This document shows, in pieces, positions 1 to 6,343 of a stretch of DNA of 64,000 nucleotides. The notes beneath the pieces were generated by a model that did not search any database, was not told the origin of the DNA, and saw nothing but the letters and a program-made list of their open reading frames with translations. How positions within the stretch are numbered: the first letter of the stretch is position 1; every line of letters begins with the position of its first letter. This DNA is from Ornithinibacillus xuwenensis (GTDB taxonomy: Bacteria; Bacillota; Bacilli; Bacillales; Amphibacillaceae), in contig NZ_JBDIML010000003.1 of NCBI RefSeq assembly GCF_039614845.1, forward strand, positions 1 to 64,000, given 5' to 3'. A program made the translations under genes and the position numbers.

Positions 1-53
1 ATTAGGCACGCCGCCAGCGTTCGTCCTGAGCCAAGATCAAACTCTCCAAAAAA
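1..53 (-). rRNA. 16S ribosomal RNA, 5' end only (gene runs off the left edge)
   Basis: Read on the minus strand, this contains the universal 5' end of bacterial 16S rRNA: GGAGAGTTTGATC, then TGGCTCAGGACGAACGC, then GGCGGCGTGCCTAAT. The gene is transcribed leftwards and only about the first 50 nt lie in the window. The mature 5' end is placed by similarity to other Bacillaceae and may be off by a few bases. Confidence 0.97.
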
Positions 54-167
54 GTTTGTCTATAATTGACACCAATCAATTATAGGTTGTTTCTTAGCAA
101 AGAAGCGCTAGCTTCTGTATTTCTTTTTTCGAAAAAACAGGGTATGTTTTTTCTTGACATACTGGTT

Positions 168-190
168 GTTTTGTTCAGTTTTCAAGGAGC
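168..190 (-). promoter_or_regulatory. rrn leader boxA-like antitermination element
   Basis: The minus strand reads GCTCCTTGAAAACTGAACAA, the CTTTGAAAACTGAACAA-type element found in Bacillus rRNA leaders between the last promoter and the 16S gene. It should bind the NusB/NusE antitermination complex in the nascent leader. Position between promoter and rRNA fits; function is inferred from the family. Confidence 0.7.
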
Positions 191-226
191 AAAATCTTCA
201 TTGTTGTTTTTAGCGACAACTTTTAT

Positions 227-255
227 ATCGTATCACGCCGCCTACGCTATGTCAA
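227..255 (-). promoter_or_regulatory. rrn promoter, proximal
   Basis: On the minus strand a perfect -35 TTGACA (250-255) is followed by a 17-nt spacer and a -10 TACGAT (227-232). It is the promoter closest to the 16S gene. Confidence 0.75.
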
Positions 256-303
256 CAACTTTTTTCAACTTTTTTTCGGCTCTTAAATGAGCAACGTTAA
301 ATA

Positions 304-332
304 ATTTAACATATTCTCAATATCAATGTCAA
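304..332 (-). promoter_or_regulatory. rrn promoter, middle
   Basis: On the minus strand a perfect -35 TTGACA (327-332) is followed by a 17-nt spacer and a -10 TTAAAT (304-309). It lies 77 nt upstream of the proximal promoter and points the same way. Confidence 0.6.
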
Positions 333-408
333 ACATTTTTTAAAGTTTCACAATACATGCTATTCACCACTGTAGATGCGCAATTCGCTTTATCAACGGT
401 GGAAAACT

Positions 409-438
409 ATCTTACAACGGAAGAAGGCTCTATGTCAA
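409..438 (-). promoter_or_regulatory. rrn promoter, distal
   Basis: On the minus strand a perfect -35 TTGACA (433-438) is followed by an 18-nt spacer and a -10 TAAGAT (409-414). It is the third of three tandem sites, an arrangement typical of strongly expressed rRNA operons. Confidence 0.5.
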
Positions 439-490
439 CAATTCAATCCATGTTTTTTTATTGGAATTGATTACCATGGTATTAAAATAA

Positions 491-527
491 TTGAATAAAA
501 ATAAAACAGGCTTCTAAAAAGCCTGTT
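491..527 (-). terminator. Intrinsic terminator of the 34-aa gene
   Basis: A 9-bp perfect stem (505-513 with 519-527) is followed on the minus strand by a T-rich run. The stem overlaps the stop codon of the small basic protein gene. It separates that gene from the rrn promoters. Confidence 0.75.
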
Positions 528-630
528 AGCGAGTCTTTCTTCTCCTACCACAGCCACACCCTGATTTTTTTGCTCTTTTTCTTTGAGGTTTGGTTGAGGA
601 ATTACTCACGACTTTGTTTTGCTTATTCAT
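526..630 (-). CDS. Small basic protein with a CGCG cluster (34 aa), unknown
   Basis: This short gene starts at ATG with an AGGAGG site 10 nt upstream and ends on its own terminator hairpin, so it is very probably translated. The product is extremely basic: a Lys/Arg/Ser/Thr-rich first part, then a C-G-C-G motif (residues 25-28), then RRRKTR at the C-terminus. There is no signal peptide or membrane segment. The charge suggests nucleic acid binding or a spore-core/coat role, and the close Cys pair could hold a metal or form disulfides, but I do not recognise the family. An in-frame ATG three codons earlier lies too close to the ribosome site. Confidence 0.7.
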   Translation of the reverse strand: MNKQNKVVSNSSTKPQRKRAKKSGCGCGRRRKTR

Positions 631-655
631 GTACGACATTCCTCCTTAAGCAAAT

Positions 656-1012
656 TCATTCATTAATAAGTCTTTGAACAATAGCTTCACAAATTCCTGC
701 AGCACCCGCAATTGCTAGTAACGTAATAATTACTTCGCCACCTGTTGGCCAGCTAACCAATAATACGAACAGAATCGCAGTACACCAAATACCAGAACAC
801 CAATAACAACTTAATAATTCTCCCAACCAATGCCGTATACCTTGCCCTTTTATTTCGATAAAGGTAACTGTGGTTCCATCTGTATCGACTTCTTCAACTT
901 CATGATGGAAAGGTTTTCGAATAAAGCTAGTTATCTTATCAAAGACAATAAGCCTAGTTAATCGAAAAGAAGCAAGCATCAGTAATGTAAATTCAAACCA
1001 ACCATCTATCAT
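656..1012 (-). CDS. DUF1360 membrane protein (YjcA-like, sporulation-associated)
   Basis: The product looks like the DUF1360 family, which includes B. subtilis YjcA, a sporulation gene product. The sequence shows an N-terminal hydrophobic stretch with LASFRLTRLIVFDK, the characteristic CYWCSGIWC cysteine cluster, a following hydrophobic segment, and a C-terminal amphipathic stretch. It should be a small membrane protein with two or three segments. The longest frame begins at 1057, but an AGAAGG site sits 9 nt before the internal ATG used here, giving MIDGWFEFTLL, which fits homologues better. The molecular role is unknown. Confidence 0.75.
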   Translation of the reverse strand: MIDGWFEFTLLMLASFRLTRLIVFDKITSFIRKPFHHEVEEVDTDGTTVTFIEIKGQGIRHWLGELLSCYWCSGIWCTAILFVLLVSWPTGGEVIITLLAIAGAAGICEAIVQRLINE

Positions 1013-1130
1013 CGATGTCATCCTTCTCATCCAGTTAGGAATAGTTTTTTTAATCATGTGTTATAGGATAGTATATTTTTCAAACTAGAAATTGACACAG
1101 ATATATACCTAAGTATGCAAAAGTACGAGC

Positions 1131-1167
1131 AATCAAAAAATCGGCCACTTATACTCGGTGACCGATT
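1131..1167 (-). terminator. Intrinsic terminator of the DPBB-DUF3889 gene
   Basis: On the minus strand AATCGG-T-CAC pairs with GTG-G-CCGATT and is followed by six T residues. It ends the gene immediately to its right. Confidence 0.75.
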
Positions 1168-1172
1168 AAGGA

Positions 1173-1820
1173 TTAAATTTCTGCTAAATCAAATGAAATG
1201 ACTCGATCTGTTTGCGGATCATAAATGACGTTACCTCGTATTTTTATCTGTTCCTGTTGGGTAGATAATATAAAATCAAAAGTCTCCCTCACTCTTGTTG
1301 GAGACATTTGGTTTTTTCCAACAGAACTATAATCCGTTACTCGTGAGCCTGGATAAGCAGTTTGTACAAGCTCCAAGAGATATTTCCCCCACTTTTCCTC
1401 TTCAAGTTCAGGTGAAGGCATAATTTCGATATTAAGAATACCTTGGTTAAGGTTTCCACCTAATGCCTGAAAAGCTCTTCGATGTAAATTCACTCTATTC
1501 TGCGGATAACCTGGTACTTGATCAACAACCGTTACAATTACTTCTCTTGCATTTGCGGGGTTTCTAATTTTCAGTGATTGTCCACACTGATACGACGTAC
1601 TTTCATCTACAGCAACTGTTAGGTATTGATTTCTTGACCAAGGGATACCACATTTTGTAACCTGTCCTCCCTCTGTCCATGTAGCTTGCCCTTTGATAAC
1701 CTGTTGACGAAAATCCATTGCCATATTCGCAAAATAGCCCTGTGATAATGGGCTATACCCATATACAGGATATGGACTGTATCCAGGCTGATTACTACTT
1801 GAATAATTATAATACATCAT
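1173..1820 (-). CDS. RlpA-like double-psi beta-barrel + DUF3889 protein
   Basis: The N-terminal ~35 residues are Tyr/Ser/Pro/Gly-rich and probably disordered. Residues ~40-135 look like an expansin/RlpA-type double-psi beta-barrel: GQATWT, a Cys pair (TKCGIPW and YQCGQSL), IVTVVDQVPGYPQNRVNLHRRAFQALGG. The C-terminal ~75 residues (EEKWGKYLLEL to the end) resemble the DUF3889 domain of B. subtilis YqxI/YqzG. No signal peptide is visible, unlike typical RlpA or expansin proteins, so a spore or cell-wall surface location is inference. A TTG four codons upstream is in frame, but GGGGGA lies at proper distance from the double ATG at 1815-1820. Confidence 0.75.
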   Translation of the reverse strand: MMYYNYSSSNQPGYSPYPVYGYSPLSQGYFANMAMDFRQQVIKGQATWTEGGQVTKCGIPWSRNQYLTVAVDESTSYQCGQSLKIRNPANAREVIVTVVDQVPGYPQNRVNLHRRAFQALGGNLNQGILNIEIMPSPELEEEKWGKYLLELVQTAYPGSRVTDYSSVGKNQMSPTRVRETFDFILSTQQEQIKIRGNVIYDPQTDRVISFDLAEI

Positions 1821-2037
1821 ACTTTCCCCCAATTTACAGGCAACAATTAGTTACCGGAAAATGAAATTTTCATAGGACAATTTTCATCGTTTACCACCCT
1901 ATAATAGAAGAATATGATATGACATGGTTGACCTGTTACAGCGCATCTCAATTTATATAGGATATTTAACGTTTCAATTGTATAAATAAAGAATTTCAAT
2001 CAAAGAATAACGGTAAAAAATGAAGGAGCTATTAGCA

Positions 2038-2736
2038 TTGGAAATATCAGAGCTACTACTTCGTATTGCATTGTCATTTATCGCATTATTCATCTTAACT
2101 AGAATTATGGGTAGAAAAGAAATTAGTCAAATGACATTTTTTAATTTCGTATCCGCTATTTCAATCGGGACAATTGCCGCAAGCCTAGTAACAACTGCAA
2201 ACTTTTCCATATTATACGGGATCATTTCTCTAGTTGGATGGACGATTTTTACATTATTGATGGGGTATATTGATATAAAGTCAAAGAAAGCTAGAAAAAT
2301 AACGACTGGTGAACCGATGATTGTGATTAAAAATGGAAAGATTATAGAGGATGCAATGAAGAAGGTTCGTCTGGATATGGATTCGTTAAATTCCTTACTA
2401 AGAACAAACAACGCCTTTTCCTTAACAGAAGTTGAGTATGCTATTTTTGAAACAAGTGGAAAGTTATCGGTTAAGAAGAAAGAAAATAAGCAAGCTCTTA
2501 CCAAAGAAGATATAAATTTATTAACATATTCAGATAAAATTATTCCCTTATCAACAGAAGTAATCACCGATGGAACTATAAATCAGAAAAACCTCTCTAA
2601 GTTAGGGTTTGATCGCAAATGGATAGATGATCAACTTAAGCAAGCAGGAATCCAAAGCATCTCTGATGTGTTTTATGCTGAAGTTAAATCTGATGGCACA
2701 TTATTTGTTGATAAAAGACAGGATTTTACACATTAA
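2038..2736 (+). CDS. DUF421 membrane protein (YetF family)
   Basis: This belongs to the DUF421/YetF family. Three N-terminal membrane helices (first ~80 residues) contain the family signature ILTRIMGRKEISQMTFFNF and AISIGTIAAS, followed by a cytosolic alpha/beta domain beginning GEPMIVIKNGKI. Members sit in the cytoplasmic membrane; in B. subtilis YetF-type proteins are linked to spore envelope integrity. The TTG start has AAGGAG 9 nt upstream; an ATG at 2020 is in frame but its ribosome site is poor. The next gene follows 17 nt downstream and is probably cotranscribed. A paralogue lies at 38.9-39.8 kb. Confidence 0.85.
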   Translation: MEISELLLRIALSFIALFILTRIMGRKEISQMTFFNFVSAISIGTIAASLVTTANFSILYGIISLVGWTIFTLLMGYIDIKSKKARKITTGEPMIVIKNGKIIEDAMKKVRLDMDSLNSLLRTNNAFSLTEVEYAIFETSGKLSVKKKENKQALTKEDINLLTYSDKIIPLSTEVITDGTINQKNLSKLGFDRKWIDDQLKQAGIQSISDVFYAEVKSDGTLFVDKRQDFTH

Positions 2737-2753
2737 ACAAAAGGAGTTAGACG

Positions 2754-2963
2754 ATGCAGGAGCAAACCTTCTATATAAAAGAAGCATTTTCTGAGCCATA
2801 TATTCAAAGGCTAGAACAAGTATTAAATGATGTTATTGGGGTTGAAAGAGTCTTAGTCGATACTGCTGATGGAGAGGTCAAGATAGAATTCAATCAAAAG
2901 GAAATTTCAATGGAAAGAATTGCTATGACATTAATGGAGCATGATTTTACTATTCTTCATTAG
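2754..2963 (+). CDS. Small HMA-like ferredoxin-fold protein without CXXC (69 aa)
   Basis: The pattern beta-alpha-beta-beta-alpha-beta, with spaced hydrophobics (VERVLVDTADGEVKIEFN, then ERIAMTLMEHDFTIL), resembles heavy-metal-associated copper chaperone domains. The metal-binding CXXC is absent and there is no cysteine at all, so metal binding of the usual kind is unlikely. A strong AAGGAG site precedes the ATG. It follows the DUF421 gene by 17 nt and shares its terminator, suggesting a partner role for the membrane protein. Function unknown. Confidence 0.65.
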   Translation: MQEQTFYIKEAFSEPYIQRLEQVLNDVIGVERVLVDTADGEVKIEFNQKEISMERIAMTLMEHDFTILH

Positions 2964-3021
2964 AGGTATCCTATTAATATAGATAAAGAAATTTAATCCC
3001 ATCTAGTGACTGAATTTTAAC

Positions 3022-3066
3022 AAAAGACAAGACGTTCCTCAGATTGAAAGGCGTCTTGTCTTTTGT
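3022..3066. terminator. Bidirectional intrinsic terminator
   Basis: A 13-bp perfect inverted repeat (3022-3034 with 3052-3064) is flanked by A and T runs. It serves both the DUF421 operon and the convergent VOC dioxygenase gene. Confidence 0.9.
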
Positions 3067-4050
3067 TTATTCATATTCTTTTTCAAAATCAATTGAACTG
3101 CGAACAGTATCAATCGGGCGTACCATTTTCTCTATCTGATCTCGCTTTGATTCTAGAAAAGGTGGGAGTGATAATTTCTCGCCAAGTGTTTCATATGGCT
3201 CGTCTCCCATAAAACCAGGACCATCTGTAGCAAATTCAAATAAAATTTGAGGTGCTACATTCACGTATAGTGACCCAAAAAAGAACCGATCTACAAAACC
3301 TGATGACTGAAAACCGAAGCTATGCACACGAGACATCCACTGATCAAGTTCAGAGCGATCTGCTACGCGAAACGCGGCATGATGCACAGTTCCATAGCCT
3401 TGACGTGCTCGCGGAAGAACTGAATTATATTCTACCACTACTTGTGCACCATTCCCTCCTTCACCAACCTCAAATAAATGAATGGCCCCCTCACTATTTA
3501 TTTCTTTAAATAGGAATACCTTTTCAAGCAATTCCTTAAAATAATCAAAATTTGAAACCCTTACAAATAACGGTCCCAAGCCAGTAATTGCAAATTCTAA
3601 TGGAATTGGTCCCTTTTGCCAAGGTGTTCCTGATTTAACACCGTGATTATTCTCATCTGAAATCAATTGATAATGCTGGTCATCAAAGTCAATAAAAGAA
3701 AGAGTCTTCTTCCCAAACATTTCTTGAATTCCCTGATGCTCAACACCTAAACGTTCAAAACGTCTTACCCAATACGTTAAAGCTTCATCATTTGGTACAC
3801 GAAATGATGTCTTATAAATTTCGTCGGTTCCATGCATTCCTTTTGGAATCCCAGGAAAATCAAAAAATGTCATATCGGTTCCAGCGCTTCCCTTATCATC
3901 TGCAAAAAACAGATGGTATGTTTGGATATCGTCCTGGTTAACCGTCTTTTTCACTAATCGCATTCCTAAAACATAGGTGAAAAATTTATAGTTCTCTTCT
4001 GCACTACTTGTTATTGCCGTGACATGATGCATTCCTTTAAGATGATTCAA
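3067..4050 (-). CDS. VOC-family ring-cleaving dioxygenase (MhqO/MhqA-like)
   Basis: A two-domain vicinal-oxygen-chelate protein: MHHVTAITSSAEENYKFFTYVLGMRLVKKTVNQDD opens the first module in two typical halves, and LGPLFVRVSNFDYFKELLEKVF plus YGTVHHAAFRV mark the second. Candidate metal ligands are the early His (HHVT), the later HHAAF and a Glu near the C-terminal LFEFATDGPGF. The length (327 aa) and this motif set match B. subtilis MhqA/MhqE/MhqO, induced by quinones such as methylhydroquinone and proposed to open hydroquinone rings. The gene stands alone; an inverted repeat in its upstream region could be a MarR/MhqR-type operator. Confidence 0.85.
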   Translation of the reverse strand: MNHLKGMHHVTAITSSAEENYKFFTYVLGMRLVKKTVNQDDIQTYHLFFADDKGSAGTDMTFFDFPGIPKGMHGTDEIYKTSFRVPNDEALTYWVRRFERLGVEHQGIQEMFGKKTLSFIDFDDQHYQLISDENNHGVKSGTPWQKGPIPLEFAITGLGPLFVRVSNFDYFKELLEKVFLFKEINSEGAIHLFEVGEGGNGAQVVVEYNSVLPRARQGYGTVHHAAFRVADRSELDQWMSRVHSFGFQSSGFVDRFFFGSLYVNVAPQILFEFATDGPGFMGDEPYETLGEKLSLPPFLESKRDQIEKMVRPIDTVRSSIDFEKEYE

Positions 4051-4101
4051 TTTACAAGCCCCCTAGTCAATGAAGCATAAAATACTTTTAATTAAGATAT
4101 A

Positions 4102-4117
4102 TTTAATTCAAATTAAA
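4102..4117. promoter_or_regulatory. Inverted repeat upstream of the dioxygenase gene (candidate MarR-type operator)
   Basis: TTTAAT and ATTAAA form a 6-bp perfect inverted repeat around TCAA, within a longer A/T-rich imperfect palindrome 52 nt upstream of the start codon. MhqR, a MarR-family repressor, controls such dioxygenases in B. subtilis through a palindrome. The match here is to the style, not to an exact consensus. Confidence 0.35.
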
Positions 4118-4159
4118 ATTATCATAAGTAAACATCCATGTCAATGGATATGCTAAGAG

Positions 4160-5356
4160 TCAGTTGCCTTTAGTAGCTCTCTTCAACTTGATTTTTTCCA
4201 TTAAGTAATGCACAAATTCCTCATCTCTCACTAGCCACGATTCAAACGTTCTTTTTAGAAATTTTTCACCTTCGTCAAAATTAGGGAATTCTTGTTCTAG
4301 CTGTTGATGGTTTTTTTCAAGATTCCATCTTCCATTAGAATGCTGATATAACAGATAATAATCTTCTGATTTACTCTTATAAAGTGTTCCAAACATACTC
4401 CGCTTAACATTGTATCGATTTCGCCTTGCATCTTCCCGTAGTGGATCATGCTGAAATGTTTCTTCTACAAAGTATTTATAGGCTTCATCAGTCATAGAGC
4501 AACCTGCTGCTTTTGCATGCCCTCCACCACCGTATACTCCAGCAATTTCTGAAACATCGATATCATCATGAATGGTTCGAAATCCCATCCGTCTGCCACC
4601 TATATTAATAATCGCAATATAATCCAAATGTGGATATTCTTTTCCTAACTCATTTCCTAACTCCGAATGGTAGGATTCAGCAAATACTATTCCTGCAAAA
4701 TTATTCCCTATTTTATTTTGAACAAGTTCTCTTCTTTTTCGTCGAATATAGCGTTCGATCTTATTATCTTCCATATCAAGTATTTTCTTCTCAAATTCGT
4801 CAAAATAAAAGTGCTCATTATCTTGTAATCGCTCTAGCATTTTTTCTTCAAACTCATCTATCGATACAAGAAAGAAAAGCGCATTTAAACGATGTGCTTG
4901 TTGATTATCATTCTTCTCCCATTCCCAAGTATCATATTGTCTTACCAAATCAACAAACTCTTCAATTGCTGGTTTAGGATTTATATACTCTTTCTGCAGT
5001 AAGTATTCATAAAACAAAGACGTTGCAGAATTTAATCTGCCTTCACTGTCCTCAACAGCCACATGTCCCCAATCATATTGATTAAAATGCATTGCTGTTT
5101 TATGGTGATCGATTAATTGAAGTTTTCCACCATTCTGGTAAAATTCCTCAAGCCTTTTTTCATTTTCTTCATGTACAGATAAATCCGTAATAAATAAAAA
5201 GGTATCTGAATCTTTCTTATCTAAGAACCAAGCTACTTCTCTATCTAAGCCTCCTACTGCGTTATACCGGACATGGACTTGTTTTCCAAAAGCAAGTTTT
5301 GCAAGAATTCCACAGCCCACGCCGTCTAAATCATTATGAGAAAGTAATTTATACAT
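4160..5356 (-). CDS. nrnB: DHH/DHHA1 phosphoesterase, NrnB-like oligoribonuclease
   Basis: The N-terminus LLSHNDLDGVGCG is the first DHH-superfamily metal motif. ITDLSVHEE, LIDHHKTAMHF and the C-terminal GGGGHAKAAG (DHHA1) follow in canonical order, so all Mn2+-binding motifs appear intact. Size (398 aa) and the opening MYKLLSHNDLDGVGCGI match B. subtilis NrnB (YngD), which degrades short RNA oligonucleotides and phosphorylated dinucleotides. The open frame extends 42 codons further, but AGAGGTG 5 nt before this ATG and homology identify the start. It is divergent from the DUF2512 gene. Confidence 0.85.
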   Translation of the reverse strand: MYKLLSHNDLDGVGCGILAKLAFGKQVHVRYNAVGGLDREVAWFLDKKDSDTFLFITDLSVHEENEKRLEEFYQNGGKLQLIDHHKTAMHFNQYDWGHVAVEDSEGRLNSATSLFYEYLLQKEYINPKPAIEEFVDLVRQYDTWEWEKNDNQQAHRLNALFFLVSIDEFEEKMLERLQDNEHFYFDEFEKKILDMEDNKIERYIRRKRRELVQNKIGNNFAGIVFAESYHSELGNELGKEYPHLDYIAIINIGGRRMGFRTIHDDIDVSEIAGVYGGGGHAKAAGCSMTDEAYKYFVEETFQHDPLREDARRNRYNVKRSMFGTLYKSKSEDYYLLYQHSNGRWNLEKNHQQLEQEFPNFDEGEKFLKRTFESWLVRDEEFVHYLMEKIKLKRATKGN

Positions 5357-5482
5357 ATTGTTCACCTCTGATTGTAGTATGCATAAAGCTTTTAAAAATA
5401 TAGATTTTTCATTTCGAATGAAAAAAAGATTGCTGGGAATGTTAGTACTAAATATTGTGTTGGTTAGAGAGGAGTTATTCAT

Positions 5483-5914
5483 TTGAAGTATGTAACATCT
5501 TTCCTGTTAAAATTCATCATGATAGCTATAGTATTGTGGATTGTATTAGGAATGGTTTATGAAGTATCACTCAATGACATATTACTTACTAGCTTTATTA
5601 TGAGTGCAGTTGCATATATGATTGATATATATATCCTTCCAAGTGTTAGTAATTTTTGGGCAACAATTGCTGATTTTGGACTTGCATTTGCAGGAATTTG
5701 GATTACAGTACAATACCTATCAGAAGCGAATATTTCTTTAGCAGATGCGTCATTAATTTCTGCTTTGATTATAGCAGTAGGAGAATATTTTTATCATTGC
5801 TATATGAAAAAACAGATTCTAGATGACACAGTTTCCACGTCACCAAAGGACTTAAAAATATCCCAAAATAGAATGCAGACTGAATTTAGTTCGGACTTAG
5901 ATGAAGACCACTAA
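5483..5914 (+). CDS. DUF2512 (YndM-like) membrane protein
   Basis: Four hydrophobic segments span about residues 5-115 (FLLKFIMIAIVLWIVLG, then DILLTSFIMSAVAYMIDIYIL, then ATIADFGLAFAGIWITV, then ASLISALIIAVGEYFYH), followed by a short polar tail. This is the layout of the DUF2512/YndM family of small Bacillus membrane proteins. Translation starts at TTG with GAGGAG 8 nt before it. A terminator follows the stop. No molecular function is known; several members are expressed during sporulation. Confidence 0.75.
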   Translation: MKYVTSFLLKFIMIAIVLWIVLGMVYEVSLNDILLTSFIMSAVAYMIDIYILPSVSNFWATIADFGLAFAGIWITVQYLSEANISLADASLISALIIAVGEYFYHCYMKKQILDDTVSTSPKDLKISQNRMQTEFSSDLDEDH

Positions 5915-5931
5915 GGAAATATCCACAAATT

Positions 5932-5957
5932 GAAGACTTCTTAACAGAAGTCTTTTT
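5932..5957 (+). terminator. Intrinsic terminator of the DUF2512 gene
   Basis: AGACTTC (5934-5940) pairs with GAAGTCT (5947-5953), followed by a T run. Confidence 0.8.
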
Positions 5958-6071
5958 AAAATTGGGATAATGAGAAAGCACATTTTACCGTTTTATACCA
6001 TAGATGTCTACTTCAGTTTTGGTACATATTCATATTATAAAATTGATAAACGTACAAAGGAGGGATATGTT

Positions 6072-6179
6072 ATGGGTTACGATGGCGGTGGCGGATATGG
6101 AAACAACTTTGCCTTAATCGTAGTACTATTTATCCTACTCATTATTGTAGGAACCACTTATGTTGGTGGAGGATACTAA
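6072..6179 (+). CDS. YjcZ-family sporulation mini-protein (35 aa)
   Basis: The product begins MGYDGGGGYGNN, continues with one hydrophobic helix (FALIVVLFILLIIVGTT) and ends YVGGGY. This Gly-rich head, single membrane segment and short Gly tail is the YjcZ family found widely in spore formers and annotated as sporulation protein. AAAGGAGGG precedes the ATG at proper distance; the upstream in-frame extension of 34 codons lacks support. A strong terminator follows. The role within the forespore or spore envelope is unknown. Confidence 0.85.
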   Translation: MGYDGGGGYGNNFALIVVLFILLIIVGTTYVGGGY

Positions 6180-6193
6180 TATCAAGTTTTCTA

Positions 6194-6232
6194 AAAGGTA
6201 GTGTCAGAAATTTAACTGACACTACCTTTTTC
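6194..6232 (+). terminator. Intrinsic terminator of the YjcZ-type gene
   Basis: AAAGGTAGTGTCAG pairs perfectly with CTGACACTACCTTT, followed by T residues. Confidence 0.9.
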
Positions 6233-6283
6233 TTATTGCCAAGTAAAAGTTCCTATTCCTTTAACTTAATGCTACTCATGAAT

Positions 6284-6325
6284 AAAAAAGAGTGGTATCA
6301 GTATATAACTGAACCACTCTTTTTC
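6284..6325 (-). terminator. Intrinsic terminator of the UPF0182 gene
   Basis: AAAAAGAGTGGT (6285-6296) pairs with ACCACTCTTTT (6313-6323). On the minus strand the stem runs into T residues just after the UPF0182 stop codon. Confidence 0.85.
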
Positions 6326-6343
6326 ACATCTAGTCGTTAATTA

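Noticed and set aside
66..290. Open frame of 74 codons over the rrn leader
   Set aside because: It covers rRNA promoters and boxA on the opposite strand, and its product is a low-complexity Phe-rich string with no ribosome site.
2127..2567. 146-codon minus-strand frame inside the DUF421 gene
   Set aside because: It is antisense to a conserved membrane protein and lacks a ribosome site; coding evidence belongs to the plus strand.
5970..6071. N-terminal extension of the YjcZ-type protein
   Set aside because: AAAGGAGGG marks the ATG at 6072 and the extra 34 residues do not resemble the family.
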